Shown here: positions 9,828 to 17,146 of the stretch, piece by piece
Position numbering within the stretch: position 1 is the first letter of the stretch
How the letters are laid out: each line of letters starts with the position of its first letter
NCBI RefSeq assembly: GCF_002261335.1
Contig: NZ_NEVL01000002.1
Span: 620,001 to 684,000, forward strand
Reading direction: 5' to 3'
From: Bordetella genomosp. 1
GTDB taxonomy: Bacteria > Pseudomonadota > Gammaproteobacteria > Burkholderiales > Burkholderiaceae_B
Length of the DNA stretch: 64,000 nucleotides
Notes under the pieces: model-generated
What the model was told of the DNA's origin: nothing
Database searches by the model: none
What the model saw: the letters and a program-made list of their open reading frames with translations, nothing else
Made by a program: the position numbers and the translations under genes

Positions 9828-11126
9828 ATGAACGCACTCAACGATTCTTTTCTGGGCGGCGCCGACAACGGCGTGCTGCGCCTCATCACGGCCGGCTCGG
9901 TCGACGACGGCAAGTCCACGCTGATCGGCCGCCTGCTCTATGACAGCAAGGGCGTGTTCGCCGACCAGCTCGACGCCATCGCGCGCGCCAAGTACAAGCG
10001 CGTGGCCGGCGACGGCATCGACTTCTCGCTGCTCACCGACGGCCTCGAAGCCGAGCGCGAGCAGGGCATCACGATCGACGTGGCCTACCGCTACTTCGCC
10101 ACGCCGGCGCGCAAGTTCATCATCGCCGACGCGCCGGGCCACGAGCAGTACACCCGCAACATGGTGACCGGCGCGTCCACCGCCGACGCCGCCATCATCC
10201 TGATCGACGCCACCCGCGCCGCCGACGGCGTGCTGCTGCCGCAGACCAAGCGCCACAGCACCATCGCCAAACTGCTCGGCCTGCGCCACATCGTGGTGGC
10301 GGTCAACAAGATGGACCTGGTCGATTGGGACGCGGGCGTGTTCGAACGCATCCGCGACGCCTACGCCGCGCTGGCCGCCAAGCTCGGCATCGCGACGTTC
10401 CAGATCCTGCCGCTGTCCGCGCTCAATGGCGACAACGTGGTCACGCTGTCGCCGCGCACGCCCTGGTACCAGGGCAAGCCGCTGCTGTCGCTGCTCGAGG
10501 AACTCGCAGTAGACGAAGACGCCAGCAGCAAGCCGCTGCGCCTGCCGGTGCAATGGGTGTCGCGTGAAGGCGGCGATCGTGCCGACGATTTCCGCGGCTA
10601 TGCCGGCCGGCTCGCGAGCGGCACGCTGCGCGCGGGCGACAGCGTGCAGGTGCAGCCGTCGGGCGTGAGCGCGGTGGTGCGCGAGGTGCGCGTGCATGAT
10701 CGCGTGCTCGATGCCGCGTACGCGGGCGACTCGGTCACCGTGGTGCTCGACCGCGACGTCGATGTGTCGCGCGGTGATGTGATCGTGCACGAGCAGGCAC
10801 CCGCGCGCGTGAGCCGCGAGTTCGATGCGGAGCTGTGCTGGCTCGACACGCAGCCGCTCAATCCCGCGCGCCGCTATCTGCTCAAGCATGGCACGCGACT
10901 GACCTCTGCGAAGATCCGCGCGTTGCACACGCGTCGCGACATACACGAGTTGCAGGAGGTGCCGAACGATGCGGGCGCGCTTGCGATGAACGACATCGGA
11001 CGCGTGTCGTTGATCACGCGCGAGTCGCTCGCGGTCGATGCGTATGACGAGATCGCGAGCAACGGCGCCTTCATCCTGATCGATGAAGCCACGCATCAGA
11101 CGGCAGCGGCCGGCATGTTGCGCTGA
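9828..11126 (+). CDS. cysN: Sulfate adenylyltransferase subunit 1 (GTPase)
   Basis: CysN is the EF-Tu-like GTPase that powers ATP sulfurylase. It is 432 residues long with G1 GSVDDGKST (residues 23-31), G3 DAPGHEQY, G4 NKMD and the beta-barrel domains after about residue 220. It is not fused to an APS kinase, which matches the APS-reducing CysH. The ATG at 9828 was chosen because the frame upstream reads through cysD in another phase. From about 10,570 to the end, codon choice changes clearly: Ala is mostly GCG and Asp often GAT, whereas the first half uses almost only GCC and GAC. This may mark recombination inside the gene. It is the last gene of the sulfur operon. Confidence 0.95.
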   Translation: MNALNDSFLGGADNGVLRLITAGSVDDGKSTLIGRLLYDSKGVFADQLDAIARAKYKRVAGDGIDFSLLTDGLEAEREQGITIDVAYRYFATPARKFIIADAPGHEQYTRNMVTGASTADAAIILIDATRAADGVLLPQTKRHSTIAKLLGLRHIVVAVNKMDLVDWDAGVFERIRDAYAALAAKLGIATFQILPLSALNGDNVVTLSPRTPWYQGKPLLSLLEELAVDEDASSKPLRLPVQWVSREGGDRADDFRGYAGRLASGTLRAGDSVQVQPSGVSAVVREVRVHDRVLDAAYAGDSVTVVLDRDVDVSRGDVIVHEQAPARVSREFDAELCWLDTQPLNPARRYLLKHGTRLTSAKIRALHTRRDIHELQEVPNDAGALAMNDIGRVSLITRESLAVDAYDEIASNGAFILIDEATHQTAAAGMLR

Positions 11127-11140
11127 ACGTCAAGAAGAGA

Positions 11141-11212
11141 CCGAAAAATCGCTGTTGTTTTTCGGCAAAGTGCTTATTAATCAACGACTTGTCCGCGATT
11201 TAACAAGTCTTT
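11141..11212 (+). terminator. Two hairpins after cysN, probable end of the sulfur operon
   Basis: CCGAAAAA (11141-11148) pairs with TTTTTCGG (11158-11165), and GACTTGT (11186-11192) pairs with ACAAGTC (11203-11209), the latter followed by TTTC. The T-tracts are short, so termination strength is uncertain, but this AT-rich stretch is the only plausible stop between cysN and the next promoter. Confidence 0.5.
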
Positions 11213-11271
11213 CGGCAATCCCGCAGACAGCCCGGGATGAGTTGCGGTAAAGTCGGTTAGCGGTTCAGGGC

Positions 11272-11300
11272 TTGCAAGAAGTACTGGTTTTTTGTACAGT
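11272..11300 (+). promoter_or_regulatory. Candidate sigma-70 promoter of the radical SAM gene
   Basis: TTGCAA (11272-11277) and TACAGT (11295-11300) are separated by exactly 17 bp and each matches the consensus at four of six positions. Transcription would start near 11307, which is the A of the proposed ATG start codon. This would give a leaderless message. The LexA-like box covers the spacer and the -10 element. Confidence 0.5.
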
Positions 11301-11301
11301 A
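11282..11301. promoter_or_regulatory. LexA-binding (SOS) box
   Basis: TACTGGTTTTTTGTACAGTA compares with the proteobacterial LexA consensus TACTG-TATATATA-TACAGTA. The flanks TACTG and TACAGTA are perfect; the only core departure is CTGG in place of CTGT in the CTGT-N8-ACAG motif. It lies on the candidate promoter and ends 5 bp before the ATG, an ideal position for repression. The gene behind it belongs to a family grouped with DNA-repair photolyases. Confidence 0.75.
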
Positions 11302-11306
11302 CTTTC

Positions 11307-13868
11307 ATGGCTAGCACTGAACATTCGCTTTCCGCCGGTTCTGGGTCCCCGGCTGCCGCCCCCGCCGCCTCGCGCGGTCGGGGTGCGGTTACTAATGTTC
11401 GCCACCGCTTCCAGCAAGACGACCGTGAAATCGTCCATGATGGCTGGCAAGAGGGGCTTGTCGATCTCGACGCCGGGTATCCGGAGGATGGTCACCCCCT
11501 GGCCACTCCGGAAGCGGCTGCAGCCGGCGTCCGCGCCGGCCGTTCGCGCCCCGCAGCGTCTGTCCCTGAATATCGTCCGGCCGCCGCCGGGGTTCGCGGT
11601 GCCGATGCATGCGCCGAGGCCCGCGGGGATGCCGACGATTCCGTCCCCGAATATTTCGACCACGCCGACGCCGGCTATCGGCGCGAGCGCTTCGACGACG
11701 CCTACGATCCCGCCGATTTCCGCCAGGCCGATCCCGACGAGCTCGAGGCGGTCGCCCTGCGCGAGGATGGGTCCGATATAGGTGTCGATCTCAGCCCTGA
11801 CGACGGCGAAACCACCGTCCGCATCGAGGCCGAGCCCGTCGCTACCGACGACTACGACCTCGCCGTCGACGAAGACTATTCCGATATCGATGAGGGCGGC
11901 CGCGGCCGTCCGGCCGGCGCCGCGAGCGTCGCCGGCGTCGCGCGGTCGCGCGGCGCGGCAGCCGCGGTCTCGTCCAGCGCCCGCAGCGGCTTCTGGGATC
12001 GCGTCTCCGCCTCCGGCGCCAGTGCCGCCGCGGTGCCGCGCAAGGCCTGGGCAGGGCAGGGCGCCGGCCGTCTGTCCGGCCACGATCCCGATCTGGATCA
12101 AGACGCCCTGCACGACCCGCTGCACGACACCCTGCACGATCACCTTCAAGATCGTTCTCACGAGCGCGGGGCCGTTGCGGCCTCCCACCGCCGTGTCCCC
12201 GCTGCCGAGGCCGCGCCGGCGCGCGCCGCGCTGGAGCTGCGGGCCGCGCGCACCACCGTGGTCTATCCGATGGCCTATCCGCCCGCGCCGGCGCGCTTCG
12301 GCGTGCAGGCGTCGTTGTCGGCGCTGGTGATGCACGATGCCGCGCACGATGGCGCGGATGCCGGGGCGGGATCGCCCAGCGGCGCGCCGCGCGCGTCCGG
12401 GCAGGGCGCCGATGCCGATCCGGCCGGTGCCAACACCTCGCCCTACACCGGCGCCGATGCGGGCGCGGCCCGCGCGCTGGCCCTGGCCCTGCAGGCGGCC
12501 GCCGCCCAGGCCGCGTTCGACGCGGCGCAGGCGGCCAAGGCGGTCCAGCGGAGCCAGGCAGCCCAGGTTGCTCAGGCTGCGGCCGGCGATGCCGCACACG
12601 CCGCCGCGCCGGATGGCCTGTCGGGCCCGGCGCCGCGTGCCGGCGCGGCCGATGGCCACGGCGATGCTGCCGAGGACGATGGCGGCGATGCCGCCCCTGC
12701 CGACACCGCGCTGGCGGTGCCGCGCGGGCTGTCCGCCGAATTCGCGCCGGTGGTGTTCCATCCGCGCCGTGGCGTGCTGCCGGGCTCGGTGGCGCCGGCG
12801 GCGCCGTCCCGCCACGATGCGGCGGCGCTGCGCGGCGGCGTCCCGCCGGCCGCGAGCATCCTGCCCACCGGCGGCGCGCTCAAGACCACGGTCAAGGCCG
12901 AGCAGGCGCGCAAGCTGTTGTCGCGCAACGATTCGCCCGACATTCCGTTCGATCAGGCGGTCAATCCCTATCGCGGTTGCGAGCATGGCTGCGTCTATTG
13001 CTACGCCCGTCCCACCCATGCCTACCTCGGCTATTCGCCCGGCCTCGATTTCGAAACCCGGCTGATCGCCAAGGCCAACGCGGTGGAGGCGCTGCGCGCC
13101 GAGCTCGCGCGGCCTGGCTATGTGGTCTCCCCGATCAACATCGGTTCGGCCACCGACGTCTACCAGCCCATCGAGCGCACTTGGAAACTCACCCGGGGCC
13201 TGCTCGAGCTGATGGACGAAACCGGCCATCCCGCCACGCTGGTCACCAAGAATGCCCTGGTCGAGCGCGACCTCGACATCCTGCAGCGGCTGGCCGCGCG
13301 CAACTTGATCACCGTCTACATCAGCATCACCACGCTCGACACCGCGATGTCGCGCACGCTTGAGCCGCGCGCCTCCGCGCCGTGGCGTCGCATCCAGGCG
13401 GTGCGCACGCTGGCGCGTGCCGGCATTCCGGTGGGCGTGCTGGTGGCCCCGCTGATTCCGTTCATCAACGACGACGCGCTCGAACACGTGATCGAGCACG
13501 CCGCCGCGGCCGGCGCGCGTTCGGCCAGCTACACCGTGGTGCGCCTGCCCTGGGAAGTCAAAGACGTCTTCGAGACCTGGCTGCACACGCATTTTCCGGA
13601 TCGCGCCCAGCGCGTCCTGCATCGCATCGAAGACCTGCGCCAGGGCCGGCTCAATGATCCCGACTTCGGCACGCGCATGCGCGGCACCGGCGTCTGGGCC
13701 GACCTCCTCAAGCAGCGGTTCCAGGTCGCCTTGCGGCGCTTCTCGATCCGCAACGAGCGCCACACGCTGTCGTGCGAACACTTCGTGGCGCCGCAGCTCG
13801 CGCCGCGCGTGTCGCGCCGCGAAGCCGCCGAGCGGGCGCGCCGGGAAGGTCAGATGGATCTGTTCTGA
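11307..13868 (+). CDS. PA0069-family radical SAM protein with a giant low-complexity insertion, 853 aa
   Basis: This belongs to the radical SAM group often annotated as SplB-like or PA0069 family, whose reaction is not established. The conserved N-terminal motif GRGAVTNVRHRF...DGW sits at residues 24-47. The conserved part resumes at about residue 526 (SRNDSPDIPFDQAVNPYRG), with the [4Fe-4S] motif CEHGCVYC at C558, C562 and C565, then ARPTHAYLGYSPGLDFETR. Family members are about 350-400 residues; here about 475 residues of acidic, HD-rich (ALHDPLHDTLHDHLQD) and Ala-rich sequence split the two halves. Third-position GC stays high through the insertion, so it is translated. ATG 11307 was preferred to an in-frame TTG at 11292 that lies inside the LexA box. 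No Shine-Dalgarno is visible. Confidence 0.8.
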   Translation: MASTEHSLSAGSGSPAAAPAASRGRGAVTNVRHRFQQDDREIVHDGWQEGLVDLDAGYPEDGHPLATPEAAAAGVRAGRSRPAASVPEYRPAAAGVRGADACAEARGDADDSVPEYFDHADAGYRRERFDDAYDPADFRQADPDELEAVALREDGSDIGVDLSPDDGETTVRIEAEPVATDDYDLAVDEDYSDIDEGGRGRPAGAASVAGVARSRGAAAAVSSSARSGFWDRVSASGASAAAVPRKAWAGQGAGRLSGHDPDLDQDALHDPLHDTLHDHLQDRSHERGAVAASHRRVPAAEAAPARAALELRAARTTVVYPMAYPPAPARFGVQASLSALVMHDAAHDGADAGAGSPSGAPRASGQGADADPAGANTSPYTGADAGAARALALALQAAAAQAAFDAAQAAKAVQRSQAAQVAQAAAGDAAHAAAPDGLSGPAPRAGAADGHGDAAEDDGGDAAPADTALAVPRGLSAEFAPVVFHPRRGVLPGSVAPAAPSRHDAAALRGGVPPAASILPTGGALKTTVKAEQARKLLSRNDSPDIPFDQAVNPYRGCEHGCVYCYARPTHAYLGYSPGLDFETRLIAKANAVEALRAELARPGYVVSPINIGSATDVYQPIERTWKLTRGLLELMDETGHPATLVTKNALVERDLDILQRLAARNLITVYISITTLDTAMSRTLEPRASAPWRRIQAVRTLARAGIPVGVLVAPLIPFINDDALEHVIEHAAAAGARSASYTVVRLPWEVKDVFETWLHTHFPDRAQRVLHRIEDLRQGRLNDPDFGTRMRGTGVWADLLKQRFQVALRRFSIRNERHTLSCEHFVAPQLAPRVSRREAAERARREGQMDLF

Positions 13869-14451
13869 CGCGTGGGCGTCAGCGTGAATCGTGCCGGTCT
13901 TCGGGCCGGATGGGTGGGCCGCGGGCAAGGCGGCTCCCGATGAGAGCGGTGCGCGGCGGCGGTGCGTGTGGCCATGTGGCCGCCGCCGCGCGCCGCCGCT
14001 CCACCCGACGGCCGGCGCCGTACCGCAGGCTTGCCCCCAGGCCGCTCGTCTCGGGTTGGCCTCGGGTTTGGCCTCGGGATGACCGCGGGATGACCGCGGG
14101 GTTGCGGTGGGTTTCACGCAGTGCGAGGCAGTTCGCGTTCGAGGCGGTTGGATGTCTTGGATGAGTTGGTTGTTTCCCCCGCGCCCAGGCGCGGCCTCAG
14201 TTTGGTCACGGCAGCCGATTGCCGTGGCGCTTGAATCTGGTCGAAGTCCTTCGGTTGTGCGCAGTGCGCGGCCGGCCCAGTCCCTCACCTGACTGGCCGT
14301 TGCATCGTCCGAGAGAGCCCGCGCGAGCCTATCGCGCAACGGTGTGTCAGATGGCGACGCACCGCGCTCTCCGGCTGTGCGGTCCTTCGGACTTCGCCCA
14401 GATGCCCCTCGCGCAGACACCGCGCAGGGCATCACGATCTAAGGAGTGATC
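13869..14451. other. 583-bp gap with a large hairpin and short tandem duplications
   Basis: No convincing gene was found. GCGCGGCGGCGG (13951-13962) and CCGCCGCCGCGC (13980-13991) form a perfect 12-bp inverted repeat around a 17-nt loop, about 80 bp after the radical SAM stop; it has no T-tract. At 14056-14101 two copies of TTGGCCTCGGG and two of TGACCGCGGG lie head to tail. The final 10 bases hold the ribosome-binding site of the next gene. Confidence 0.6.
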
Positions 14452-14964
14452 ATGAGCAGCGTAATCCTTTCCACCGATGGGCTCGACGAACTCGGCGCCG
14501 CCGCGGCAAATGGCCACTCGGCCCTGCGTCGCGGCATGCGCCGGATGCTGGCCGGTGTGCTGTCGCGCACGTTCGCGCCGGTGCTGGCGGGCGGCGGGCA
14601 GGGCGCGTTGCCCGCCACGCGCCGCTGGCCGTTCCCGCCGCTCGGACCGGCGCGCATGCCCGCCGGTCATCCCGCCAACGCGCCCGCGCAGCACGATGCG
14701 CCCGACACGGCGCAGCCGGCCGCGCCGGCAGGCGACGCCGTGGCGGCCGAGATGCCGGTCGGCGCCCATGTGCCGGGCGCCTCGGTATCGGGTGTGGCGG
14801 CGATGCGCAAGCCCGGTGGCGCCACCTTCGCCGCCGCGCTCGCGGCCGATCCGGCGCTGCGCAGTGCCTGGCGTCGCCGCCAGGTGATCGATGTGGCGCT
14901 GGTGGTGGGCTGGGGCGTGATGATCCCCGCCATGATGTGGGTCGGTGCCGCCGTCGGTTTCTGA
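14452..14964 (+). CDS. Unknown small protein with one C-terminal membrane segment, 170 aa
   Basis: I do not recognise this gene. The ATG at 14452 is preceded by AAGGAG at 14441-14446, an ideal ribosome-binding site, which is the main reason to believe it. The N-terminal third has a basic amphipathic stretch (SALRRGMRRMLAGVLSR), the middle is rich in Ala, Pro and Gly and looks unstructured, and the end has one hydrophobic segment (VIDVALVVGWGVMIPAMMW) after a basic RRR. A tail-anchored inner-membrane topology is likely. It follows the radical SAM gene after 583 bp and ends 15 bp from a convergent transporter gene. No function can be assigned. Confidence 0.65.
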   Translation: MSSVILSTDGLDELGAAAANGHSALRRGMRRMLAGVLSRTFAPVLAGGGQGALPATRRWPFPPLGPARMPAGHPANAPAQHDAPDTAQPAAPAGDAVAAEMPVGAHVPGASVSGVAAMRKPGGATFAAALAADPALRSAWRRRQVIDVALVVGWGVMIPAMMWVGAAVGF

Positions 14965-14979
14965 GCGGCGCGGGCGGCG

Positions 14980-15852
14980 TCAGGCCGAGCCGAGCAGCAC
15001 CACGCCGGCCAGGATGGCGGCGCAGCCGGCCAGGCGCCCGGGGCCGACCTTCTCGCGCAGCAGCAGCATGCCGGCGAGCGTGCCCAGCATCATCGACATC
15101 TCGCGGGCCGGCGCCACCAGGCTGAGCGGCGCGCCGTTGCGCAGGGCATACAGCACCAGGATGTAGCCCAGCGGCGACAGAAAGCCCACCGCGATCGCCA
15201 GGCGCCAGTAGCCGCGCATCGCGGGCACGTAGGTTTCACGGCGCTTCACCACGTGCGGCACCATCATCACGGTGCGAGTCACGCAGGTGAACCAGTCGAA
15301 CAGCACCGGCATGATCAGCAGCACCTTCACGCCGTAGGCGTCGACCACCGTGTACGCCGCGATGAAGAGGCCGATGATGACGCCCCAGCGCACCCCGATC
15401 CAGGCCTGGGGCTGGCGGAACATCGCGAGTCGGCCCTGGGTGGCGATCAGCAGCACGCCGCCCACCACGCACAGCATGCCCAGGATGCCGCCGGTGGTGG
15501 CGGGTTCGCTCAGCAGGATGAAGGCGCCCATGGTGGAGAGCAGGGGGCCGGTGCCCCGGGCGATCGGATAGACCACCGACAGGTCCGCCACCTGGTAGCC
15601 CCGTTGCAGGCACAGGCTGTACCCCAGGTGCAACAGGCTCGAGGCCAGGATGCACAGCACCACCGGCCAGCTCCAGACCATCCCTTCGTGCAGCAGCACC
15701 CACACCACCCAGGGCGCGTAGATCACGCTGGCGGCCAGGCCGTAGGCAAACACGAACATGGGCCCGACCATGGCGGCGCGCTTGGCCAGCAGGTTCCAGC
15801 TGGCATGCGCCATGGCGGCGAGGACGACCAAAATCAGGGATGAAGCGGACAT
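14980..15852 (-). CDS. EamA-family (DMT superfamily) transporter, 290 aa
   Basis: This is an inner-membrane drug/metabolite transporter. The protein has about ten hydrophobic segments in two EamA repeats: MAHASWNLLAKRAA opens the first and IIGLFIAAYTVVDAYGVKV the second. VVYPIARGTGPLLSTMGAFILL and SPLGYILVLYALRNGAPLSLVAPAREMS are typical repeat ends. Substrates in this superfamily range from amino acids to nucleotide sugars and cannot be inferred. It is a single gene on the minus strand, convergent with the unknown small protein and divergent from the region leading to rplS. The ATG at 15852 has only a weak ribosome-binding site. Confidence 0.88.
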   Translation of the reverse strand: MSASSLILVVLAAMAHASWNLLAKRAAMVGPMFVFAYGLAASVIYAPWVVWVLLHEGMVWSWPVVLCILASSLLHLGYSLCLQRGYQVADLSVVYPIARGTGPLLSTMGAFILLSEPATTGGILGMLCVVGGVLLIATQGRLAMFRQPQAWIGVRWGVIIGLFIAAYTVVDAYGVKVLLIMPVLFDWFTCVTRTVMMVPHVVKRRETYVPAMRGYWRLAIAVGFLSPLGYILVLYALRNGAPLSLVAPAREMSMMLGTLAGMLLLREKVGPGRLAGCAAILAGVVLLGSA

Positions 15853-16203
15853 CGGGAAAGCGGCGGTGCGAGCAGCCGCGAAAAAGGTGCCGGAAAGCCA
15901 TGCAGATTACTGCAAAGCGGCGGCCGGCACAGCTGTTTTGATATGGCGAAAAGCCAATGAAAACGCAGGTTTGCAGCGAAACGTCTAGATGAATGTGGAT
16001 GCTTCGGCGCGATATGCGAGGCCGTTGGGCGCCGGGTCGGCGACGTTGGCGGCAGGCGCCCGGCGCATGATGGATGTTTGCCGTTTGATGACGCGCGCGG
16101 CAATGTTGCATCGATGCCACGCTCCGGCACACCTACGGCAGGGCGGCGGGGCGACCCGGCGCTTGCCCGCCGGTCTCCGGGGAGGCCGCGGGAGGTTCTT
16201 TTC

Positions 16204-16280
16204 GGAGGTCCACCTGGGAAGTCCGCCCGGAAAGTCCACCCGGAAGTCCACCCGGGAAGTCCACCCGGGAAGTCCACCCG
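16204..16280. repeat. 13-bp tandem repeat, six copies
   Basis: The unit GGAAGTCCACCCG is repeated six times head to tail, with small changes in the first four copies and one 12-bp copy, and exact copies at 16255-16267 and 16268-16280. The array lies about 110 bp upstream of the candidate rplS promoter. It reads open in several frames only because it lacks stop codons. Confidence 0.9.
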
Positions 16281-16387
16281 GGAACTGGGCGGCCCGCCGG
16301 GGAGGTCCCCCCGTCGCGAGCGCTCCCCGGCTGCGGCCGCTGCGCAATAAATGCGCAATTGCGCTGGCTCCCCCGTGATCCCTGGTG

Positions 16388-16393
16388 TAGAAT
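16388..16393 (+). promoter_or_regulatory. Candidate -10 element for rplS
   Basis: TAGAAT matches five of six bases of the sigma-70 -10 consensus and is the best candidate before rplS. No good -35 is seen at 17 bp. Transcription from here would give a leader of about 235 nt before the GTG start. Confidence 0.4.
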
Positions 16394-16511
16394 GCTGGGT
16401 TTGCCAAATCTCATCCTCTGCTTGCGGCACTAGTACAACGTACGCCGTGGCGAGCCTTGCGCCTTGAACCCTGCCGGCGACCTCCGGTCAGCGGGGAGCA
16501 GCGTCAGGCGC

Positions 16512-16538
16512 AGGCAAGGGCGCAGAGTTGCGCTGCCT
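16512..16538 (+). other. Possible hairpin in the rplS leader
   Basis: AGGCA and GCGCA (16512-16524, interrupted by AGG) face TGCGC and TGCCT (16529-16538), a ten-pair stem with one bulge and a four-base loop. It lies 94 nt before the rplS start. A role in feedback control of L19 is possible, but nothing here proves it. Confidence 0.35.
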
Positions 16539-16632
16539 CGTGCAGCGCCGCCATGTGTCCGTGCTGAATGCCCGGTCTTTCATATACGGCAAGAGCAACA
16601 CCCCGCAAAGGCATGATGATCAAGGAGTTCTT

Positions 16633-17013
16633 GTGAACCTCATCGCTATCCTGGAAAAGGAAGAAATCACCCGCCTGACCGGTGACAAGCCCATGACCGA
16701 ATTCGCCCCTGGCGACACCGTCGTGGTCAGCGTCAACGTGGTCGAAGGTACCCGCAAGCGTGTCCAGGCCTTCGAAGGCGTGGTCATTGCCAAGCGCAAC
16801 CGCGGTCTGAATTCTGCCTTTATCGTGCGTAAGATCTCGTCGGGTGAAGCCGTGGAACGTACGTTCCAGCTGTACTCGCCGCAAATCGCCAGCATCGAAG
16901 TCAAGCGCCGTGGCGACGTTCGCCGCGCCAAGCTGTACTACCTGCGCAACCGCTCGGGCAAGTCGGCGCGCATCAAGGAAAAGCTCGTCAGCAAGCAAGC
17001 CAAGGCGGCTTGA
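16633..17013 (+). CDS. rplS: 50S ribosomal protein L19
   Basis: L19 sits at the interface of the 50S and 30S subunits. The 126-residue product ([15 protein letters not shown] at the start; [45 protein letters not shown] near the end) is full length. The start codon is GTG at 16633, chosen because AAGGAG lies 6 bp upstream and because the product then begins like other L19 proteins. It is not preceded by trmD as in the usual rpsP-rimM-trmD-rplS operon, so here it must have its own promoter. A terminator follows at 17093. Confidence 0.97.
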   Translation: MNLIAILEKEEITRLTGDKPMTEFAPGDTVVVSVNVVEGTRKRVQAFEGVVIAKRNRGLNSAFIVRKISSGEAVERTFQLYSPQIASIEVKRRGDVRRAKLYYLRNRSGKSARIKEKLVSKQAKAA

Positions 17014-17092
17014 TCGCAGACGGCAGCCGTTTCGGGGAACAGCGGTCTCATGGGTACGCTCATGGAATCATCCCCGAGCGGTTTTCCGGGTT

Positions 17093-17130
17093 AAAAAGGC
17101 ACCTGCAGGTCACTGCATGGTGCCTTTTTC
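17093..17130 (+). terminator. Rho-independent terminator after rplS
   Basis: AAAAAGGCACC pairs perfectly with GGTGCCTTTTT across a 15-nt loop, with a T-run at the end and an A-run at the beginning. It ends only about 17 bp before the CoA pyrophosphatase start codon, so any read-through or internal promoter would control that gene. Confidence 0.9.
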
Positions 17131-17146
17131 GTATCTGACTGGGACT

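Larger units (their letters stand above)
15853..16632. other. 780-bp intergenic region upstream of rplS
   Basis: I see no credible gene. It holds the promoter zone of the EamA gene, a 13-bp tandem repeat (16204-16280), a promoter-like TAGAAT at 16388 and an approximately 240-nt leader for rplS. In many proteobacteria rplS follows rpsP-rimM-trmD; I find no trace of those genes here. Confidence 0.6.

Noticed and set aside
11292-11294. TTG as the start of the radical SAM gene
   Set aside because: It lies inside the LexA-like box and upstream of the predicted transcription start; the ATG at 11307 keeps all conserved residues.
11265-14435. A 1056-codon open frame on the minus strand across the radical SAM gene
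   Set aside because: It is a mirror of high third-position GC in the plus-strand gene. It lacks any family motif and a ribosome-binding site, and the plus strand holds conserved radical SAM motifs.
13869-14451. tRNA or riboswitch in the gap
   Set aside because: No T-loop GTTCRA motif with matching acceptor arms was seen, and the only strong structure is a plain 12-bp hairpin.
16204-16280. Repeat array as a possible CRISPR
   Set aside because: Units are directly adjacent without spacers and only 13 bp long, and no cas genes are nearby.
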